Part shown: positions 22,309 to 36,700 of the stretch, piece after piece
Numbering within the stretch: the stretch's first letter is position 1
Layout of the letters: each line of letters starts with the position of its first letter
Notes under the pieces: generated by a model
Databases searched by the model: none
What the model saw: only the letters and a program-made list of their open reading frames with translations
What the model was told of the DNA's origin: nothing
Position numbers and translations under genes: made by a program
NCBI GenBank assembly: GCA_023078555.1
Contig: CM041201.1
Span: 2,239,713-2,303,712 of the forward strand
Origin: Ulva prolifera
Lineage: Eukaryota > Chlorophyta > Ulvophyceae > Ulvales > Ulvaceae
Direction: 5' to 3'
DNA length: 64,000 bases

Positions 22309-24624
22309 TTGATTGGGAGTCATCGGCCTTGCAAGCACTTGCATGTCATTGCGCGCACACAGCGTAGCACCTCCTCATGGTCAGAGGTGGACATGGACCT
22401 TCGTGGGTGTAGGAGATTGTTGGCAGCTGGTCAGTTGTTTGGGTTGTTGTGTTTGTTTGCTTTGCCATACAATGGCTTGGTATGTGTAACTTTATCCCAC
22501 TCGTGGCTGTAGGAGATTGCGATGTATGCATTGCAGAGACCAATTTCCAGCCGGCCGTACTCGGCTGGGCTTAATCTGTGGAGTTGAGTGCTTTCGCTAG
22601 TCAAGGGCTTTGATTGGGAGTCATCGGCCTTGCAAGCACTTGCATAATATTGTTGCACTTGGCTGTTGTCCAGGTTGTTGGCTGAGGTGAGCTTCGCTGG
22701 TTGCTTGTGTGGCAGCTGATCAGTTGTTTGGCTTGATGTGTATGTTTGCTTTGCCATACAATGGACCGGTATGTGTAACTTTATCCCACTCGTGGCTGTA
22801 GGAGATTGCGATGAATGCATTGCAGAGACCAATTTCCAGCCGGCCGTACTCGGCTGGGCTTAATCTGTGGAGTTGAGTGCTTTCGCTAGTCAAGGGCTTT
22901 GATTGGGAGTCATTGGCCTTGCAAGCACTTGCATAATATTGTTGCACTTGGCTGTTGTCCAGGTTGTTGGCTGAGGTGAGCTTCGCTGGTTGCTTGTGTG
23001 GCAGCTGATCAGTTGTTTGGCTTGATGTGTATGTTTGCTTTGCCATACAATGGCCCGGTATGTGTAACTTGTACTTGCATGATATTGCGCGCACGCAGCG
23101 TAGCACCTCCTTATGGTCAAGTGTAGCTTTATCAATCCTTATGGTCAGAGGTGGACATGGACCTTCGTGGCTGTAGGAGATTGTGGCAGCTGGCCAGTTG
23201 TTTGGCTTGATGTGTTTGTTTGCTTTGCCATACAGGCCCGGTATGTGTAACTTTATCCCACTCGTGGCTGTAGGAGATTGCGATGTATGCATTGCAGAGA
23301 CCAATTTCCAGCCGGCCGTACTCGGCTGGGCTTAATCTGTGGAGTTGAGTGCTCTCGCTAGTCAAGGGCTTTGATTGGGAGTCATTGGCCTTGCAAGCAC
23401 TTGCATGATATTGCGCGCACGCAGCGTAGCACCTCCTTACGGTCAGAGGTGGACATGGACCTTCGTGGCTGTATGAGATTGTTGGCAGCTGGTCAGTTGT
23501 TTGGGTTGTTGTGTTTGTTTGCTTTGCCATACAATGGCTTGGTATGTGTAACTTTATCCCACTCGTGGCTGTAGGAGATTGCGATGTATGCATTGCAGAG
23601 ACCAATTTCCAGCCGGCCGTACTCGGCTGCGCTTAATCTGTGGAGTTGAGTGCTCTCGCTAGTCAAGGGCTTTGATTGGGAGTCATTGGCCTTGCAAGCA
23701 CTTGCATGATATTGCGCGCACGCAGCGTAGCACCTCCTTACGGTCAGAGGTGGACATGGACCTTCGTGGCTGTATGAGATTGTTGGCAGCTGGTCAGTTG
23801 TTTGGGTTGTTGTGTTTGTTTGCTTTGCCATACAATGGCTTGGTATGTGTAACTTTATCCCACTCGTGGCTGTAGGAGATTGCGATGTATGCATTGCAGA
23901 GACCAATTTCCAGCCGGCCGTACTTGGCTGGGCTTAATCTGTGGAGTTGAGTGCTTTCGCTAGTCAAGGGCTTTGATTGGGAGTCATTGGCCTTGCAAGC
24001 ACTTGCATAATATTGTTGCACTTGGCTGTTGTCCAGGTTGTTGGCTGAGGTGAGCTTCGCTGGTTGCTTGTGTGGCAGCTGATCAGTTGTTTGGCTTGAT
24101 GTGTTTGTTTGCTTTGCCATACAGGCCCGGTATGTGTAACTTTATCCCACTCGTGGCTGTAGGAGATTGTGATGTATGCATTGCATAGTTCAATTTCCAG
24201 CCGCCCGTCCTCGGCTTGTATTAAGTTACACATATCCGGCCATTGTATGGCAAAGCAAACAGACAACATCAAGCCAACTCCAGCGTCCTCGGCTAGGATC
24301 AACCCGTGGAGTTGAGTGTCCTCGCTAGTCAAGGGCTTTGATTCGGAGGCATTGGCCTTGCAAGCACTTGCATAATATTGTTGCACTTGGCTGTTGTCCA
24401 GGTTGTTGGCTGAGGTGAGCTTCGCGGGTTGCTTGTGTGGCAGCTGATCAGTTGTTTGGCTTGATGTGTTTGTTTGCTCTGCCATACAGGCCCGGTATGT
24501 GTAACTTTATCCCACTCGTGGCTGTAGGAGATTGTGATGTATGCATTGCAGAGTTCAATTTCCAGCCGCCCGTCCTCGGCTAGGATCAATCCGTGGAGTT
24601 GAGTGTCCTCGCTAGTCAAGGGCT
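22309..24624 (+). repeat. Higher-order repeat unit, 2316 bp
   Basis: Landmarks at 22309, 22431, 22720, 22890, 23132 and 23371 recur exactly 2316 bp later. The copy starting at 24625 stays parallel until about 25.9 kb and then switches to the 301-bp series shared with 15-17.3 kb. Confidence 0.85.
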
Positions 24625-25987
24625 TTGATTGGGAGTCATCGGCCTTGCAAGCACTTGCATGTCATTGCGCGCACACAGCGTAGCACCTCCTCATGGTCAG
24701 AGGTGGACATGGACCTTCGTGGGTGTAGGAGATTGTTGGCAGCTGGTCAGTTGTTTGGGTTGTTGTGTTTGTTTGCTTTGCCATACAATGGCTTGGTATG
24801 TGTAACTTTATCCCACTCGTGGCTGTAGGAGATTGCGATGTATGCATTGCAGAGACCAATTTCCAGCCGGCCGTACTCGGCTGGGCTTAATCTGTGGAGT
24901 TGAGTGCTTTCGCTAGTCAAGGGCTTTGATTGGGAGTCATCGGCCTTGCAAGCACTTGCATAATATTGTTGCACTTGGCTGTTGTCCAGGTTGTTGGCTG
25001 AGGTGAGCTTCGCTGGTTGCTTGTGTGGCAGCTGATCAGTTGTTTGGCTTGATGTGTATGTTTGCTTTGCCATACAATGGCCCGGTATGTGTAACTTTAT
25101 CCCACTCGTGGCTGTAGGAGATTGCGATGAATGCATTGCAGAGACCAATTTCCAGCCGGCCGTACTCGGCTGGGCTTAATCTGTGGAGTTGAGTGCTTTC
25201 GCTAGTCAAGGGCTTTGATTGGGAGTCATTGGCCTTGCAAGCACTTGCATAATATTGTTGCACTTGGCTGTTGTCCAGGTTGTTGGCTGAGGTGAGCTTC
25301 GCTGGTTGCTTGTGTGGCAGCTGATCAGTTGTTTGGCTTGATGTGTATGTTTGCTTTGCCATACAATGGCCCGGTATGTGTAACTTGTACTTGCATGATA
25401 TTGCGCGCACGCAGCGTAGCACCTCCTTATGGTCAAGTGTAGCTTTATCAATCCTTATGGTCAGAGGTGGACATGGACCTTCGTGGCTGTAGGAGATTGT
25501 GGCAGCTGGCCAGTTGTTTGGCTTGATGTGTTTGTTTGCTTTGCCATACAGGCCCGGTATGTGTAACTTTATCCCACTCGTGGCTGTAGGAGATTGCGAT
25601 GTATGCATTGCAGAGACCAATTTCCAGCCGGCCGTACTCGGCTGGGCTTAATCTGTGGAGTTGAGTGCTCTCGCTAGTCAAGGGCTTTGATTGGGAGTCA
25701 TTGGCCTTGCAAGCACTTGCATGATATTGCGCGCACGCAGCGTAGCACCTCCTTACGGTCAGAGGTGGACATGGACCTTCGTGGCTGTATGAGATTGTTG
25801 GCAGCTGGTCAGTTGTTTGGGTTGTTGTGTTTGTTTGCTTTGCCATACAATGGCTTGGTATGTGTAACTTTATCCCACTCGTGGCTGTAGGAGATTGCGA
25901 TGTATGCATTGCAGAGACCAATTTCCAGCCGGCCGTACTCGGCTGGGCTTAATCTGTGGAGTTGAGTGCTTTCGCTAGTCAAGGGCT

Positions 25988-28592
25988 TTGATTGGGAGTC
26001 ATTGGCCTTGCAAGCACTTGCATGATATTGCGCGCACGCAGCGTAGCACCTCCTTACGGTCAGAGGTGGACATGGACCTTCGTGGCTGTATGAGATTGTT
26101 GGCAGCTGGTCAGTTGTTTGGGTTGTTGTGTTTGTTTGCTTTGCCATACAATGGCTTGGTATGTGTAACTTTATCCCACTCGTGGCTGTAGGAGATTGTG
26201 ATGTATGCATTGCAGAGATCAATTTCCAGCCGGCCGTACTCGGCTGGGCTTAATCCGTGGAATTGAGTGCTCTCGCTAGTCAAGGGCTTTGATTGGGAGT
26301 CATTGGCCTTGCAAGCACTTGCATGATATTGCGCGCACGCAGCGTAGCACCTCCTTACGGTCAGAGGTGGACATGGACCTTCGTGGCTGTATGAGATTGT
26401 TGGCAGCTGGTCAGTTGTTTGGGTTGTTGTGTTTGTTTGCTTTGCCATACAATGGCTTGGTATGTGTAACTTTATCCCACTCGTGGCTGTAGGAGATTGT
26501 GATGTATGCATTGCAGAGATCAATTTCCAGCCGCCCGTACTCGGCTGGGCTTAATCCGTGGAATTGAGTGCTCTCGCTAGTCAAGGGCTTTGATTGGGAG
26601 TCATTGGCCTTGCAAGCACTTGCATGATATTGCGCGCACGCAGCGTAGCACCTCCTTACGGTCAGAGGTGGACATGGACCTTCGTGGCTGTATGAGATTG
26701 TTGGCAGCTGGTCAGTTGTTTGGGTTGTTGTGTTTGTTTGCTTTGCCATACAATGGCTTGGTATGTGTAACTTTATCCCACTCGTGGCTGTAGGAGATTG
26801 CGATGTATGCATTGCAGAGACCAATTTCCAGCCGGCCGTACTCGGCTGGGCTTAATCCGTGGAATTGAGTGCTCTCGCTAGTCAAGGGCTTTGATTGGGA
26901 GTCATTGGCCTTGCAAGCACTTGCATGATATTGCGCGCACGCAGCGTAGCACCTCCTTACGGTCAGAGGTGGACATGGACCTTCGTGGCTGTATGAGATT
27001 GTTGGCAGCTGGTCAGTTGTTTGGGTTGTTGTGTTTGTTTGCTTTGCCATACAATGGCTTGGTATGTGTAACTTTATCCCACTCGTGGCTGTAGGAGATT
27101 GTGATGTATGCATTGCAGAGATCAATTTCCAGCCGCCCGTACTCGGCTGGGCTTAATCCGTGGAATTGAGTGCTCTCGCTAGTCAAGGGCTTTGATTGGG
27201 AGTCATTGGCCTTGCAAGCACTTGCATGATATTGCGCGCACGCAGCGTAGCACCTCCTTACGGTCAGAGGTGGACATGGACCTTCGTGGCTGTATGAGAT
27301 TGTTGGCAGCTGGTCAGTTGTTTGGGTTGTTGTGTTTGTTTGCTTTGCCATACAATGGCTTGGTATGTGTAACTTTATCCCACTCGTGGCTGTAGGAGAT
27401 TGCGATGTATGCATTGCAGAGACCAATTTCCAGCCGGCCGTACTCGGCTGGGCTTAATCCGTGGAATTGAGTGCTCTCGCTAGTCAAGGGCTTTGATTGG
27501 GAGTCATTGGCCTTGCAAGCACTTGCATGATATTGCGCGCACGCAGCGTAGCACCTCCTTACGGTCAGAGGTGGACATGGACCTTCGTGGCTGTATGAGA
27601 TTGTTGGCAGCTGGTCAGTTGTTTGGGTTGTTGTGTTTGTTTGCTTTGCCATACAATGGCTTGGTATGTGTAACTTTATCCCACTCGTGGCTGTAGGAGA
27701 TTGTGATGTATGCATTGCAGAGATCAATTTCCAGCCGCCCGTACTCGGCTGGGCTTAATCCGTGGAATTGAGTGCTCTCGCTAGTCAAGGGCTTTGATTG
27801 GGAGTCATTGGCCTTGCAAGCACTTGCATGATATTGCGCGCACGCAGCGTAGCACCTCCTTATGGTCAAGTGTAACTTTATCAATCCTTATGGTCAGAGG
27901 TGGACATGGACCTTCGTGGCTGTAGGAGATTGTGGCAGCTGGTCAGTTGTTTGGCTTGATGTGTTTGTTTGCTTTGCCATACAGGCCCGGTATGTGTAAC
28001 TTTATCCCACTCGTGGCTGTAGGAGATTGTGATGTATGCATTGCAGAGTTCAATTTCCAGCCGCCCGTACTCGGCTGGGCTTAATCCGTGGAATTGAGTG
28101 CTCTCGCTAGTCAAGGGCTTTGATTGGGAGTCATTGGCCTTGCAAGCACTTGCATGATATTGCGCGCACGCAGCGTAGCACCTCCTTACGGTCAGAGGTG
28201 GACATGGACCTTCGTGGCTGTAGGAGATTGTTGGCAGCTGGTCAGTTGTTTGGGTTGTTGTGTTTGTTTGCTTTGCCATACAATGGCTTGGTATGTGTAA
28301 CTTTATCCCACTCGTGGCTGTAGGAGATTGCGATGTATGCATTGCAGAGACCAATTTCCAGCCGGCCGTACTTGGCTGGGCTTAATCTGTGGAGTTGAGT
28401 GCTTTCGCTAGTCAAGGGCTTTGATTGGGAGTCATTGGCCTCGCAAGCACTTGCATAATATTGTTGCACTTGGCTGTTGTCCAGGTTGTTGGCTGAGGTG
28501 AGCTTCGCTGGTTGCTTGTGTGGCAGCTGATCAGTTGTTTGGCTTGATGTGTTTGTTTGCTTTGCCATACAGGCCCGGTATGTGTAACTTTA
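25988..28592 (+). repeat. Segmental duplicate of 15033-17336 spanning the empty copy 1 site
   Basis: Monomer variants match those at 15033-16.3 kb at an offset of 10955 bp and those after 16.6 kb at an offset of 11256 bp, a difference of one 301-bp monomer. The private GGCCTCGCAAGC variant near 17183 recurs near 28438. At 28577-28592 the copy 1 target GGTATGTGTAACTTTA is intact and runs on into the same right flank (GCATAGTTCAATTTCC) found after copy 1. Confidence 0.85.
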
Positions 28593-29072
28593 TCCCACTC
28601 GTGGCTGTAGGAGATTGTGATGTATGCATTGCATAGTTCAATTTCCAGCCGCCCGTCCTCGGCTTGTATTAAGTTACACATATCCGGCCATTGTATGGCA
28701 AAGCAAACAGACAACATCAAGCCAACTCCAGCGTCCTCGGCTAGGATCAACCCGTGGAGTTGAGTGTCCTCGCTAGTCAAGGGCTTTGATTCGGAGGCAT
28801 TGGCCTTGCAAGCACTTGCATAATATTGTTGCACTTGGCTGTTGTCCAGGTTGTTGGCTGAGGTGAGCTTCGCGGGTTGCTTGTGTGGCAGCTGATCAGT
28901 TGTTTGGCTTGATGTGTTTGTTTGCTCTGCCATACAGGCCCGGTATGTGTAACTTTATCCCACTCGTGGCTGTAGGAGATTGTGATGTATGCATTGCAGA
29001 GTTCAATTTCCAGCCGCCCGTCCTCGGCTAGGATCAATCCGTGGAGTTGAGTGTCCTCGCTAGTCAAGGGCT

Positions 29073-32000
29073 TTGATTGGGAGTCATCGGCCTTGCAAGC
29101 ACTTGCATGTCATTGCGCGCACACAGCGTAGCACCTCCTCATGGTCAGAGGTGGACATGGACCTTCGTGGGTGTAGGAGATTGTTGGCAGCTGGTCAGTT
29201 GTTTGGGTTGTTGTGTTTGTTTGCTTTGCCATACAATGGCTTGGTATGTGTAACTTTATCCCACTCGTGGCTGTAGGAGATTGCGATGTATGCATTGCAG
29301 AGACCAATTTCCAGCCGGCCGTACTCGGCTGGGCTTAATCTGTGGAGTTGAGTGCTTTCGCTAGTCAAGGGCTTTGATTGGGAGTCATCGGCCTTGCAAG
29401 CACTTGCATAATATTGTTGCACTTGGCTGTTGTCCAGGTTGTTGGCTGAGGTGAGCTTCGCTGGTTGCTTGTGTGGCAGCTGATCAGTTGTTTGGCTTGA
29501 TGTGTATGTTTGCTTTGCCATACAATGGACCGGTATGTGTAACTTTATCCCACTCGTGGCTGTAGGAGATTGCGATGAATGCATTGCAGAGACCAATTTC
29601 CAGCCGGCCGTACTCGGCTGGGCTTAATCTGTGGAGTTGAGTGCTTTCGCTAGTCAAGGGCTTTGATTGGGAGTCATTGGCCTTGCAAGCACTTGCATAA
29701 TATTGTTGCACTTGGCTGTTGTCCAGGTTGTTGGCTGAGGTGAGCTTCGCTGGTTGCTTGTGTGGCAGCTGATCAGTTGTTTGGCTTGATGTGTATGTTT
29801 GCTTTGCCATACAATGGCCCGGTATGTGTAACTTGTACTTGCATGATATTGCGCGCACGCAGCGTAGCACCTCCTTATGGTCAAGTGTAGCTTTATCAAT
29901 CCTTATGGTCAGAGGTGGACATGGACCTTCGTGGCTGTAGGAGATTGTGGCAGCTGGCCAGTTGTTTGGCTTGATGTGTTTGTTTGCTTTGCCATACAGG
30001 CCCGGTATGTGTAACTTTATCCCACTCGTGGCTGTAGGAGATTGCGATGTATGCATTGCAGAGACCAATTTCCAGCCGGCCGTACTCGGCTGGGCTTAAT
30101 CTGTGGAGTTGAGTGCTCTCGCTAGTCAAGGGCTTTGATTGGGAGTCATTGGCCTTGCAAGCACTTGCATGATATTGCGCGCACGCAGCGTAGCACCTCC
30201 TTACGGTCAGAGGTGGACATGGACCTTCGTGGCTGTATGAGATTGTTGGCAGCTGGTCAGTTGTTTGGGTTGTTGTGTTTGTTTGCTTTGCCATACAATG
30301 GCTTGGTATGTGTAACTTTATCCCACTCGTGGCTGTAGGAGATTGCGATGTATGCATTGCAGAGACCAATTTCCAGCCGGCCGTACTCGGCTGCGCTTAA
30401 TCTGTGGAGTTGAGTGCTCTCGCTAGTCAAGGGCTTTGATTGGGAGTCATTGGCCTTGCAAGCACTTGCATGATATTGCGCGCACGCAGCGTAGCACCTC
30501 CTTACGGTCAGAGGTGGACATGGACCTTCGTGGCTGTATGAGATTGTTGGCAGCTGGTCAGTTGTTTGGGTTGTTGTGTTTGTTTGCTTTGCCATACAAT
30601 GGCTTGGTATGTGTAACTTTATCCCACTCGTGGCTGTAGGAGATTGCGATGTATGCATTGCAGAGACCAATTTCCAGCCGGCCGTACTTGGCTGGGCTTA
30701 ATCTGTGGAGTTGAGTGCTTTCGCTAGTCAAGGGCTTTGATTGGGAGTCATTGGCCTTGCAAGCACTTGCATAATATTGTTGCACTTGGCTGTTGTCCAG
30801 GTTGTTGGCTGAGGTGAGCTTCGCTGGTTGCTTGTGTGGCAGCTGATCAGTTGTTTGGCTTGATGTGTTTGTTTGCTTTGCCATACAGGCCCGGTATGTG
30901 TAACTTTATCCCACTCGTGGCTGTAGGAGATTGTGATGTATGCATTGCATAGTTCAATTTCCAGCCGCCCGTCCTCGGCTTGTATTAAGTTACACATATC
31001 CGGCCATTGTATGGCAAAGCAAACAGACAACATCAAGCCAACTCCAGCGTCCTCGGCTAGGATCAACCCGTGGAGTTGAGTGTCCTCGCTAGTCAAGGGC
31101 TTTGATTCGGAGGCATTGGCCTTGCAAGCACTTGCATAATATTGTTGCACTTGGCTGTTGTCCAGGTTGTTGGCTGAGGTGAGCTTCGCGGGTTGCTTGT
31201 GTGGCAGCTGATCAGTTGTTTGGCTTGATGTGTTTGTTTGCTCTGCCATACAGGCCCGGTATGTGTAACTTTATCCCACTCGTGGCTGTAGGAGATTGTG
31301 ATGTATGCATTGCAGAGTTCAATTTCCAGCCGCCCGTCCTCGGCTAGGATCAATCCGTGGAGTTGAGTGTCCTCGCTAGTCAAGGGCTTTGATTGGGAGT
31401 CATCGGCCTTGCAAGCACTTGCATGTCATTGCGCGCACACAGCGTAGCACCTCCTCATGGTCAGAGGTGGACATGGACCTTCGTGGGTGTAGGAGATTGT
31501 TGGCAGCTGGTCAGTTGTTTGGGTTGTTGTGTTTGTTTGCTTTGCCATACAATGGCTTGGTATGTGTAACTTTATCCCACTCGTGGCTGTAGGAGATTGC
31601 GATGTATGCATTGCAGAGACCAATTTCCAGCCGGCCGTACTCGGCTGGGCTTAATCTGTGGAGTTGAGTGCTTTCGCTAGTCAAGGGCTTTGATTGGGAG
31701 TCATCGGCCTTGCAAGCACTTGCATAATATTGTTGCACTTGGCTGTTGTCCAGGTTGTTGGCTGAGGTGAGCTTCGCTGGTTGCTTGTGTGGCAGCTGAT
31801 CAGTTGTTTGGCTTGATGTGTATGTTTGCTTTGCCATACAATGGCCCGGTATGTGTAACTTTATCCCACTCGTGGCTGTAGGAGATTGCGATGAATGCAT
31901 TGCAGAGACCAATTTCCAGCCGGCCGTACTCGGCTGGGCTTAATCTGTGGAGTTGAGTGCTTTCGCTAGTCAAGGGCTTTGATTGGGAGTCATTGGCCTT

Positions 32001-33704
32001 GCAAGCACTTGCATAATATTGTTGCACTTGGCTGTTGTCCAGGTTGTTGGCTGAGGTGAGCTTCGCTGGTTGCTTGTGTGGCAGCTGATCAGTTGTTTGG
32101 CTTGATGTGTATGTTTGCTTTGCCATACAATGGCCCGGTATGTGTAACTTGTACTTGCATGATATTGCGCGCACGCAGCGTAGCACCTCCTTATGGTCAA
32201 GTGTAGCTTTATCAATCCTTATGGTCAGAGGTGGACATGGACCTTCGTGGCTGTAGGAGATTGTGGCAGCTGGCCAGTTGTTTGGCTTGATGTGTTTGTT
32301 TGCTTTGCCATACAGGCCCGGTATGTGTAACTTTATCCCACTCGTGGCTGTAGGAGATTGCGATGTATGCATTGCAGAGACCAATTTCCAGCCGGCCGTA
32401 CTCGGCTGGGCTTAATCTGTGGAGTTGAGTGCTCTCGCTAGTCAAGGGCTTTGATTGGGAGTCATTGGCCTTGCAAGCACTTGCATGATATTGCGCGCAC
32501 GCAGCGTAGCACCTCCTTACGGTCAGAGGTGGACATGGACCTTCGTGGCTGTATGAGATTGTTGGCAGCTGGTCAGTTGTTTGGGTTGTTGTGTTTGTTT
32601 GCTTTGCCATACAATGGCTTGGTATGTGTAACTTTATCCCACTCGTGGCTGTAGGAGATTGCGATGTATGCATTGCAGAGACCAATTTCCAGCCGGCCGT
32701 ACTCGGCTGCGCTTAATCTGTGGAGTTGAGTGCTCTCGCTAGTCAAGGGCTTTGATTGGGAGTCATTGGCCTTGCAAGCACTTGCATGATATTGCGCGCA
32801 CGCAGCGTAGCACCTCCTTACGGTCAGAGGTGGACATGGACCTTCGTGGCTGTATGAGATTGTTGGCAGCTGGTCAGTTGTTTGGGTTGTTGTGTTTGTT
32901 TGCTTTGCCATACAATGGCTTGGTATGTGTAACTTTATCCCACTCGTGGCTGTAGGAGATTGCGATGTATGCATTGCAGAGACCAATTTCCAGCCGGCCG
33001 TACTTGGCTGGGCTTAATCTGTGGAGTTGAGTGCTTTCGCTAGTCAAGGGCTTTGATTGGGAGTCATTGGCCTTGCAAGCACTTGCATAATATTGTTGCA
33101 CTTGGCTGTTGTCCAGGTTGTTGGCTGAGGTGAGCTTCGCTGGTTGCTTGTGTGGCAGCTGATCAGTTGTTTGGCTTGATGTGTTTGTTTGCTTTGCCAT
33201 ACAGGCCCGGTATGTGTAACTTTATCCCACTCGTGGCTGTAGGAGATTGTGATGTATGCATTGCATAGTTCAATTTCCAGCCGCCCGTCCTCGGCTTGTA
33301 TTAAGTTACACATATCCGGCCATTGTATGGCAAAGCAAACAGACAACATCAAGCCAACTCCAGCGTCCTCGGCTAGGATCAACCCGTGGAGTTGAGTGTC
33401 CTCGCTAGTCAAGGGCTTTGATTCGGAGGCATTGGCCTTGCAAGCACTTGCATAATATTGTTGCACTTGGCTGTTGTCCAGGTTGTTGGCTGAGGTGAGC
33501 TTCGCGGGTTGCTTGTGTGGCAGCTGATCAGTTGTTTGGCTTGATGTGTTTGTTTGCTCTGCCATACAGGCCCGGTATGTGTAACTTTATCCCACTCGTG
33601 GCTGTAGGAGATTGTGATGTATGCATTGCAGAGTTCAATTTCCAGCCGCCCGTCCTCGGCTAGGATCAATCCGTGGAGTTGAGTGTCCTCGCTAGTCAAG
33701 GGCT
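29073..33704 (+). repeat. Two tandem 2316-bp higher-order units
   Basis: Starts at 29073, 31389 and 33705 are spaced exactly 2316 bp and carry the same sequence of variants, including the GCTGCGCTTAATC monomer and the 67-bp inverted tail. Near-perfect copies imply recent unequal exchange or conversion. Confidence 0.88.
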
Positions 33705-36700
33705 TTGATTGGGAGTCATCGGCCTTGCAAGCACTTGCATGTCATTGCGCGCACACAGCGTAGCACCTCCTCATGGTCAGAGGTGGACATGGACCTTCGT
33801 GGGTGTAGGAGATTGTTGGCAGCTGGTCAGTTGTTTGGGTTGTTGTGTTTGTTTGCTTTGCCATACAATGGCTTGGTATGTGTAACTTTATCCCACTCGT
33901 GGCTGTAGGAGATTGCGATGTATGCATTGCAGAGACCAATTTCCAGCCGGCCGTACTCGGCTGGGCTTAATCTGTGGAGTTGAGTGCTTTCGCTAGTCAA
34001 GGGCTTTGATTGGGAGTCATCGGCCTTGCAAGCACTTGCATAATATTGTTGCACTTGGCTGTTGTCCAGGTTGTTGGCTGAGGTGAGCTTCGCTGGTTGC
34101 TTGTGTGGCAGCTGATCAGTTGTTTGGCTTGATGTGTATGTTTGCTTTGCCATACAATGGCCCGGTATGTGTAACTTTATCCCACTCGTGGCTGTAGGAG
34201 ATTGCGATGAATGCATTGCAGAGACCAATTTCCAGCCGGCCGTACTCGGCTGGGCTTAATCTGTGGAGTTGAGTGCTTTCGCTAGTCAAGGGCTTTGATT
34301 GGGAGTCATTGGCCTTGCAAGCACTTGCATAATATTGTTGCACTTGGCTGTTGTCCAGGTTGTTGGCTGAGGTGAGCTTCGCTGGTTGCTTGTGTGGCAG
34401 CTGATCAGTTGTTTGGCTTGATGTGTATGTTTGCTTTGCCATACAATGGCCCGGTATGTGTAACTTGTACTTGCATGATATTGCGCGCACGCAGCGTAGC
34501 ACCTCCTTATGGTCAAGTGTAGCTTTATCAATCCTTATGGTCAGAGGTGGACATGGACCTTCGTGGCTGTAGGAGATTGTGGCAGCTGGCCAGTTGTTTG
34601 GCTTGATGTGTTTGTTTGCTTTGCCATACAGGCCCGGTATGTGTAACTTTATCCCACTCGTGGCTGTAGGAGATTGCGATGTATGCATTGCAGAGACCAA
34701 TTTCCAGCCGGCCGTACTCGGCTGGGCTTAATCTGTGGAGTTGAGTGCTCTCGCTAGTCAAGGGCTTTGATTGGGAGTCATTGGCCTTGCAAGCACTTGC
34801 ATGATATTGCGCGCACGCAGCGTAGCACCTCCTTACGGTCAGAGGTGGACATGGACCTTCGTGGCTGTATGAGATTGTTGGCAGCTGGTCAGTTGTTTGG
34901 GTTGTTGTGTTTGTTTGCTTTGCCATACAATGGCTTGGTATGTGTAACTTTATCCCACTCGTGGCTGTAGGAGATTGCGATGTATGCATTGCAGAGACCA
35001 ATTTCCAGCCGGCCGTACTCGGCTGGGCTTAATCTGTGGAGTTGAGTGCTCTCGCTAGTCAAGGGCTTTGATTGGGAGTCATTGGCCTTGCAAGCACTTG
35101 CATGATATTGCGCGCACGCAGCGTAGCACCTCCTTACGGTCAGAGGTGGACATGGACCTTCGTGGCTGTATGAGATTGTTGGCAGCTGGTCAGTTGTTTG
35201 GGTTGTTGTGTTTGTTTGCTTTGCCATACAATGGCTTGGTATGTGTAACTTTATCCCACTCGTGGCTGTAGGAGATTGCGATGTATGCATTGCAGAGACC
35301 AATTTCCAGCCGGCCGTACTCGGCTGGGCTTAATCTGTGGAGTTGAGTGCTCTCGCTAGTCAAGGGCTTTGATTGGGAGTCATTGGCCTTGCAAGCACTT
35401 GCATGATATTGCGCGCACGCAGCGTAGCACCTCCTTACGGTCAGAGGTGGACATGGACCTTCGTGGCTGTATGAGATTGTTGGCAGCTGGTCAGTTGTTT
35501 GGGTTGTTGTGTTTGTTTGCTTTGCCATACAATGGCTTGGTATGTGTAACTTTATCCCACTCGTGGCTGTAGGAGATTGCGATGTATGCATTGCAGAGAC
35601 CAATTTCCAGCCGGCCGTACTCGGCTGGGCTTAATCTGTGGAGTTGAGTGCTTTCGCTAGTCAAGGGCTTTGATTGGGAGTCATTGGCCTTGCAAGCACT
35701 TGCATGATATTGCGCGCACGCAGCGTAGCACCTCCTTACGGTCAGAGGTGGACATGGACCTTCGTGGCTGTATGAGATTGTTGGCAGCTGGTCAGTTGTT
35801 TGTGTTGTTGTGTTTGTTTGCTTTGCCATACAATGGCTTGGTATGTGTAACTTTATCCCACTCGTGGCTGTAGGAGATTGTGATGTATGCATTGCAGAGA
35901 TCAATTTCCAGCCGCCCGTACTCGGCTGGGCTTAATCCGTGGAATTGAGTGCTCTCGCTAGTCAAGGGCTTTGATTGGGAGTCATTGGCCTTGCAAGCAC
36001 TTGCATGATATTGCGCGCACGCAGCGTAGCACCTCCTTACGGTCAGAGGTGGACATGGACCTTCGTGGCTGTATGAGATTGTTGGCAGCTGGTCAGTTGT
36101 TTGGGTTGTTGTGTTTGTTTGCTTTGCCATACAATGGCTTGGTATGTGTAACTTTATCCCACTCGTGGCTGTAGGAGATTGCGATGTATGCATTGCAGAG
36201 ACCAATTTCCAGCCGGCCGTACTCGGCTGGGCTTAATCTGTGGAGTTGAGTGCTTTCGCTAGTCAAGGGCTTTGATTGGGAGTCATTGGCCTTGCAAGCA
36301 CTTGCATGATATTGCGCGCACGCAGCGTAGCACCTCCTTACGGTCAGAGGTGGACATGGACCTTCGTGGCTGTATGAGATTGTTGGCAGCTGGTCAGTTG
36401 TTTGGGTTGTTGTGTTTGTTTGCTTTGCCATACAATGGCTTGGTATGTGTAACTTTATCCCACTCGTGGCTGTAGGAGATTGTGATGTATGCATTGCAGA
36501 GATCAATTTCCAGCCGCCCGTACTCGGCTGGGCTTAATCCGTGGAATTGAGTGCTCTCGCTAGTCAAGGGCTTTGATTGGGAGTCATTGGCCTTGCAAGC
36601 ACTTGCATGATATTGCGCGCACGCAGCGTAGCACCTCCTTATGGTCAAGTGTAACTTTATCAATCCTTATGGTCAGAGGTGGACATGGACCTTCGTGGCT

